Source of the DNA: Neolentinus lepideus HHB14362 ss-1 | Lineage: Eukaryota > Basidiomycota > Agaricomycetes > Gloeophyllales > Gloeophyllaceae | DNA length: 64,000 nucleotides | Reading direction: 5' to 3' | Assembly: GCA_001632425.1 (NCBI GenBank) | Contig: KV425607.1 | Location: 125,969-189,968, forward strand | In this document: positions 57,841 through 64,000 of the stretch, piece after piece | Numbering within the stretch: the first letter of the stretch is position 1 | Layout: each line of letters opens with the position of its first letter | Translations under genes and position numbers: made by a program | Notes under the pieces: generated by a model | Told to the model about the DNA's origin: nothing | The model's database searches: none | Seen by the model: the letters and a program-made list of their open reading frames with translations, nothing else

Positions 57841-59295
57841 ATAGCGAGGGCCCCAAGAGATAGCAGCATGTCAGTGCCGGTGGCCAAGCATTTCAAAATC
57901 CGAACAGGCTAAGATCGAAGAAGTTTGTTGGACAGGATGGGTTCTCCTTCGTCATGCTATTGTTGTGTCTTGCTACAAGTAGCTCGAATTCCATCTTGAA
58001 GCAATAAAGTACTTCATTGTAGGAAGACCAAGCCCGGTGCAGCTTAGGTCCGTCCGTAGTCGATGAGTCCAGGGGGATTTTGCCTTTGAGCAAATAACGC
58101 TGTTGTCGAAAATGTTCTTCGAGACTTGAGAAATCAGAGAGAACTTCGAGGGCAGGCATGCTCGCGCCACTTTCGTGATACGCCTTCCACATCAGTTATA
58201 ACGTTGTGATGGCCCGTTTAGCCTGTTATACCAAATTAGAGATGATCTGTGTATGATCCACATTTCCGCCGATAAACGTCCGTTTGCTGTGTTCAATAGG
58301 CAAGGCAGATCGCACCGGCGAGTATAACAGGGTGGAGATGCGCGCGGAGATAGGCTATTACAAATTGGATGCGCAGTGAACGGACGAGAGCGCACTCCGA
58401 GGGCAACCACAGCAAATACACGGCAGTACCTTGATTGATGGTCTTGCTCAGCAAGATTGGGCAGATTAGCCTGAAGCGGGCAGACGGAGGTTTTTCAAGG
58501 GCTGCGACACCTTTCTGGCGGGCTTGCTGATGGAAAGGAGGGCTTCACATCGGCGGAGCACCCGCGACGATGTTCGAGGCTTCGAGCTCTGACGCAGATT
58601 GCCGCTGCTGGGGCTCAGGCTGGGAGATGGAAGTACCAGAACAATGTATAGCAGGTTGGCATATGGACTGGATGCATCCGCGGTGGGCCTGGCATCTGCG
58701 CCAGCGGTGACGCCCGAGAGAAAACAGAAGAGCCTGCAGTCACCATGACGCTTGGTGTGTCGAATGCTGCGAAACGAAATACACGTACAGGGTCATTTGG
58801 AAATTGCGGGTCGAGCAGGCCTGGCCCCGTTGCCTGGATCGTGCAAGACGACCTGTATGTTATCTCGAGGGAAATGCTGTGCAGGCCTTGCTGCAGGCAG
58901 GCCGCCGAGAGAGGACCCGGCGGCAGCGATCGATAAACGGAGGAAATTGCTACGGGGCTGTCACGGAAGCTGAACGCGCGGAGACCCGCCAGACCACTAC
59001 GCCGGCCGAATTAAGGCAGCTGCTCCGGGCCGGCGGTACGTTGCTCGGCATTCCGGGGCATTTCGCCGGACGGAGAATATACACCACTTTGTGGCCTGCA
59101 AAAATGAGTCCAGGCTTATTATATCCTCTGCTCTTCGCGCTGCTGCATTTCATCCCTCTCTCCCCCGTCGCCCACCGTCCAGGCGCCTGTTAAGCTTTTG
59201 TTGGCTTGATACGGCAGACTTCGGTTCCATTACAGCATTACAGCTAGATTCACAGGCGATCCGAACAGGTTACCCCCGTGCTTGTGGCTATCACT
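57841..59295. other. Gene-poor region between CCR4 and the arrestin (right part)
   Basis: A minus-strand frame at 57893-58192 (100 codons, FSSLEEHFRQQRYLL) has some protein character but no family signature. The rest appears non-coding up to the arrestin promoter. Confidence 0.4.
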
Positions 59296-61796
59296 ATGCC
59301 ATTCAGTCTGACCAGACCCCCTTCTCCATCACGGAGTGACCGAGAGAACCACTCGCAGCATCCGAACGATGTCGATTCTCTATCTTCTGCCCTACACGCG
59401 GCTCTGGGTGGAGTCGCTGCTACTCCCTCCCACCCTCCTGACTACGACAACATGTACGCCGAGGAGAAAGCCCACCATTCCAGTCTCGATATCGTCGTAA
59501 ACTCGGACACGCTCTTCCTCAAGGGCACCGGCGTCGATGTGGAACCCGCTCTCCTGTCCGGGAACGTCGTGCTGCACTTGACCGAGCCGACCTCCATCAA
59601 AGAAATCACCCTCGTCTTCAGAGGCAAGGCACGCTTGCCCAACGCTGCAAACGAACCGTGCGTCTTCCCTTTCGTCATCTACGCGTCGCTTAACGTCTAA
59701 TGTCCCCTCATCACGTCCCTCATCACATTAGGCTATCATTGAATTCCTCACCCCTGACGTATCTCGTATGCAGTCATGATTGGTCGTTCCTGGAAGGGGA
59801 GAAGAAACATAGTCACACACTCAAGGCTGGGCGTCACCTCTTCCCCTTCCAGCTGCAGGTTGGCGGCTCGCTGCCGTCCAGCCTCTTCACGACCGTCCTG
59901 GGTGGCGCATCTGTGCACTACAAGCTTCGGGCCGTTGCAGTGCGCCCAGGTCTGGCGCACAACTTGCAGGCTGTCACGCCCGTCACGATTATGCGGTCAT
60001 TGGCGTCTGAAGCCCTTGAATACCAGCAAACGCTCGAAATCGAAAACACATGGCCGGAAAAGATCATGTACTCCATAATGATTCCCCACAAAGCGTGGGC
60101 TGCCGGAGACAAGCTGATTGCCATTGTCAAGTTCTCCCCCCTGGCCAAGGGAGCACGAGTGCTGAATGTGAACACAACTGTCAACGAGACTATTAAACTT
60201 TATCTCCGCGCAGGCTGCCAGGAGAACACGCGCGTCATCTCCACGACCAAGCACGAGATTTCTAATGGTCGAGCGGTCTGCATAGAAGAGTACCACAACC
60301 GGTTCCGCATCCCTCTGCTGCAGGGCAATACGCACGTCTCCCACCGCGGATCCAAGTCCGTGCCCTCAACGCCGCATGCTAGCGCTGATTCTACCTCGGC
60401 CCCATCCTCATCCACTGGGCTGGGTTACTTCTCGCAAATGCACGGATCGAGTAATGGGGAGTCTCCACAGCCGCAGTTCCCAGTAGAAGCGGAAGCAGGC
60501 CCGTCTTCCTATTCTGCCTCCCACCCTCCCCACGAGCGCGCATTCATAGATCCGGACATTCCCGAAGAAACTCTGTCAACTGACGATGTTGTCACAACCT
60601 TGGCAATTTCCATACCTCTCTCCGCCACACCCACGCACACCCTCGAGCCTATCATCGTGTCCCATCGGATACGTTGGTCTATCCTAATCGGCAATCTTGA
60701 CGGGCACACGTCTGAATTACGATGTTCCTTACCTCTGCACATACTTGATCATCGGCTATTGGAGGAGGCCCGAGCGGCGACGGCTGCGACGCGGCGGCTG
60801 CTACTCGGAGCGGCGGAGGGCGGGAGCGAGGAAGATGAGGAAGAGGTCGAGTTGCCAAGCTACCCTGCGCACGTACGAGATCGGGTGGCGGACCCGTACA
60901 TGCAGGAGGGTTCGTACACTGTCGCGAACCCGTACGCTGCGTCTGGCGCGGTGACACCTTCAACACACGGGCTGCCCTCGGGTTCGCGGACGCCATACGC
61001 TGTATCCTCGGGCATCGCGTCTCCCTCTCCCGACGATCGGTTGGCGCAGGCGATCGCATCCGGATCGACGCCACCGATGCAGAACTCGGGCACCAGTGTG
61101 CCCCTTGATCTGGTGAACTCGGAGCTCCTCGCATCGCTGGCGCAGCACAATCAGGAGGTCGGACTGTCGCCCACGACATCGACGAACAGCCCGCCCGAGT
61201 CCGTGTCGGCGAGCCGGCCACCGAGTCGCGGGGGCAGCAGGCGGCAGAGCCGGCGGCCCAGCCGCGCGTCGTCGCCCGAACGCAGCGGGTCGCACACACC
61301 GCACGAGACGTACGTGCACAGCGGATCGGTGAACCGCGGTGCGCACGGGCTGTTCCACATGTCAATGAAGCCGTTCACGTCGCTCACTTCGACATTCTCG
61401 CTCGGGTCGAGGAACCACACACCACAGGCCTCGCACGCGCCGAGCCACTCTGCGTCGTCGCAGGATCTGACGAGTCTCCGGAACCAGAGCCAGAATCAGA
61501 ATCAGAACCAGAATCATAACGGACACAGCTCGCATTCGATGCCTATTACCCCTGGTGGCGTGATCCATGATCCCAACTCTGGACCCGGGTTGCTCCATCG
61601 AGCGTTCACTGAGGTCCCGGATTACGAGAGTGCGTCCCGGCCTGGTGGTGGGCTACCCCCTCTCTCGAGTCTCACTGGGCTGCCGTCGTATGAGGAAGCG
61701 GAGCGCGCTGATAGGTCCTCGAGTGATGGCGATCTCGCTGCGCGTTTTGCCCAGGCTCGAGCGCGGACCGTTATGACGAGCGGTCTTCGGTCATAG
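59296..61796 (+). CDS. Alpha-arrestin (ART family) ubiquitin-ligase adaptor
   Basis: Links plasma-membrane transporters to the Rsp5/Nedd4 ubiquitin ligase for endocytosis. Two exons (59296-59657, 59732-61796) give 808 aa. The arrestin N-domain is seen in SLDIVVNSDTLFLKGTG, LVFRGKARLP and SHDWSFLEGEKKHSHTLKAG, and in HLFPFQLQVGGSLPSSLF. The C-domain includes LEIENTWPEKIMYSIMIPHK and ETIKLYLRAGC. PPDY (about residue 57) and LPSY motifs in the C-terminal region are PY-type binding sites for Rsp5 WW domains. The tail is Ser/Pro-rich with a Gln-Asn run near 61490-61520. The large loop inside the C-domain (after IPLLQGN) is typical of the group. Confidence 0.9.
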
Positions 61797-62477
61797 CGAG
61801 CGTCTAGCAAATTTTGCCCTTGGGCGGAGTGTGGTATAGTAGAGGACACTTCCTTTTTTTTCGGTATTGTTGTGATGCAGCGCACCTTTGTGCAGTAGTA
61901 TTCCGTTGTTATTTGTCATCCAGCTCATAGACACTAGATTCGATGGGAACGACCCATGCAGATTGCATTCAGGCACAAATGTACGACTCATGACCCCTTA
62001 TATAGATTTCTGCAGACCTTATCTGCAATATTTATTGGTTCTTCGTGTTCAGCCCTCTCACAATCACGACGCTGCTTGTTACTATGAGAGTAGAAGTAGA
62101 ACACGCGGATCTTGCAGCATGTATTATTAGGTGTATTCATAAGCGTGGCGTTTAGGTGGAGCTTCAGAGCGTTGTGGAGCAGTGCTTCATCTATCAGCCG
62201 TATTTTCTGATCTGCGGCGAAGCAAGACATTATCTTCACTGCATATGCTGTGCATGCTGCGCTTCTCTGAGCTAAAAAATTTGCTTCCGCTTTCACAACT
62301 CCGAGCACGGCTGAGGTGGAGTGGAGAAGAGTGTTGTATAGCAAATGAACAACTGTATATGCACAGCATATTCTACCTGTGTAGAATAACACGAATTAAA
62401 CCGAGCGAGAAAACACAAGAAGCATGAGTAGATGATCGAATGCCCAGGTAGGATTCAGGTAAGCCAAACTTCGACTA
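61797..62477. other. Convergent 3' intergenic region
   Basis: About 680 bp between convergent stop codons. No gene or RNA is seen. Confidence 0.5.
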
Positions 62478-63984
62478 TTACTTAGACTCCGACTGCTCGT
62501 CGATGGTCTTCATGATCCAAGGCTCAGTGGTAGCCCACTGGTTCTCGGGGACACCGAGCTCAAGCAGCTGGGAGAAGACCTTGGCGAAGCTGTCATACGG
62601 TTAATGCGAGCTGATCCTAGGGCGCCATGACGAACATGCTTACTCCTTGAACCACAGCTCCTGGTCATCAGCGTAGGCCTTGGCGTACTTCTTGAAGCTC
62701 TTGTCCTGAGTAAGTACATAGTCCGTACTGCGGAGGAAAAGAGCAAAATTTTAGCGGTCCAAAAATTCTGCAAAGGCCAGGAAGTATTACTTACGGCAGC
62801 ATCATGAGGGTACCGGTCTTCTTGTCCGCGAGCTGTTTGGGGCCATTCCACTTCCTCCATACCCACTTCTCCTCGAACAGGAGCTTATAGTAGTCGTTGG
62901 TCACGGTCGTCGGGGAGAAAGTCCAAGGTCCTTCGAAGCCAGAGCTAGAAAGAAATGAACGACGAAGACGGAGTTTATACACGTTGCCACATACCGGTCA
63001 GAGTGGCAACGTCCAAGAGCGTGAGCACCAGAGAGCGCGACGATTTCCTGGTCATTGAAACTATCCAACTGTGTTAGAGAACCTTTTATTTGAGATGAGA
63101 TTCAGACTCACCCCATGCGGTAGAAAATGCTTCGCAAGTGGTCAGCACCCTGTGAACCATCGGGGAGACGACCGTCCGGAGTACAGTCCTTATCGAAACC
63201 GTCGATACGCCCGGACCTCCATGGGATCTTGGGACCTTGCATTTCCTACACGGCATCAGGATCAGTGGGCTACTTATTTTATTTGGTTTCATAACCCGTA
63301 CTTGAATGGCGCAGACGCCGCCGAGAGTCCAGAGGTCACCGTAGCTGATCCAGGGGAAGTCCTTCTTTATACCCTCCATCACACCACGAGCAATGTGAAG
63401 ACCCTTGTTACCACCGTGGAGAGACTCGGGCTCGAACCGCATGGTAGCGAAGTTGCTAAAAGTCGTCGAAGGTCATTATGTGGCGTAGTTGAGAAAACAG
63501 TGAGTGCGCTAACCTTCCGCCGGTGTTTGAAGCCTTGTCGTATGTACCAGAGCAGTGCCATGCCAGACGAACGAGAACGGGGCCGAAGGAACCGTCTACA
63601 AAATAATGAAGACTGAACCGGTGGAGGCGACGTAGTCATGCTTACCGTCGTATTCGCCGGCCTCGTCCATCACCTCAGCGATCTTGTTGTAAACCTAGAA
63701 TCCACTTTAACACATGAAGCTCCTCCGCGTCAGTAGAGAGACAAACCTTTTGGTAGTCATCCTTGGTCGGTGTGAAGTTGGCTGCAGCCTTAGCAGCCTG
63801 AGCACCGTGCTTGAGAGTGGTCTGCGCCTCTCGAGCGGTGTCAGAGTTACTGTTCAGGACATAGTAGGCGATACCGCCTGCAATGGCGACCCCAGCACCA
63901 ATTGCGCCCCAGAAACCGGTCTTGGAATCGGTAGATGCAGAGGGACCAGTCGCATATTTACGGAACTGGTTTCTCGCAGCCAAC
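62478..63984 (-). CDS. CCP1: Cytochrome c peroxidase, mitochondrial (5' end outside the window)
   Basis: Haem peroxidase of the intermembrane space that reduces hydrogen peroxide with electrons from cytochrome c. Many short exons; the two nearest the edge are 63984-63747 and 63694-63646. Signatures: a mitochondrial sorting segment ([20 protein letters not shown]), distal site [12 protein letters not shown] with Arg, Trp and His, [14 protein letters not shown], proximal His in [31 protein letters not shown], and WRKWNGPKQ with downstream [18 protein letters not shown]. The window ends just beyond an acceptor (CCCAG at about 63985-63989), so the first exon with the start codon lies outside. It converges on the arrestin. 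Confidence 0.94.
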
Positions 63985-64000
63985 CTGGGAGGAGAGACAG

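Noticed and set aside
60679..61365. Minus-strand 228-codon ORF in the arrestin tail
   Set aside because: GC-rich third positions of the arrestin tail create an open antisense frame; no signature of its own.

Overview
The window is nuclear DNA of a filamentous basidiomycete, most likely an Agaricomycete. The reasons are short introns (mostly 45-70 nt, GT-AG with CTRAY-like branch sites) cutting nearly every conserved gene, very small exons, a basidiomycete-type F-box protein, and several long Ser/Pro-rich proteins of a kind common in this group. The species cannot be named from sequence alone. All gene models come from manual splicing: I joined exons so that frame, splice signals and recognisable family motifs agreed. 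Family assignments rest on remembered conserved motifs, not on a database search.

Layout. 0-10 kb is accessory: an orphan secreted protein, an F-box gene flanked by copies of one short repeat, a 1.65-kb element with 105-bp terminal inverted repeats carrying a truncated RecQ-like helicase, and an orphan seven-exon membrane protein followed by a ~188-bp tandem repeat. 10.5-42 kb is a housekeeping block: Bax-inhibitor family protein, PRMT1 arginine methyltransferase, a BRI3-like membrane protein, a large unknown protein, an IlvD/Edd dehydratase, a MYND zinc-finger protein, a broken isochorismatase gene, ATG3, LYAR, a conserved unknown, complex I subunit NDUFS7, another large disordered protein, RRP12, a glycerol-3-phosphate acyltransferase and a four-TM membrane protein. 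tRNA-His (with intron) follows at 41.7 kb, then a zinc-dependent nucleoside-deaminase-like protein.

43-48 kb holds two tandem paralogs of an uncharacterised family with a conserved juxtamembrane domain and a two-TM tail, separated by a pogo-like transposon end and a ~200-bp MITE candidate. Then come the proteasome assembly chaperone PAC2, a gene-poor stretch, the CCR4 deadenylase, nearly 5 kb with only decayed coding traces, an alpha-arrestin, and cytochrome c peroxidase running off the right edge.

The core genes are ordinary cell-biology functions (mRNA decay, ribosome assembly, autophagy, proteasome assembly, respiration, lipid synthesis) and do not form a pathway cluster. The most notable items are the two-gene membrane family, the TIR element, the tRNA-His gene trailed by two extra B-box/T-arm motifs, an intron-retention reading frame that would give PRMT1 a membrane tail, and several extreme micro-exons plus a GC-AG intron.
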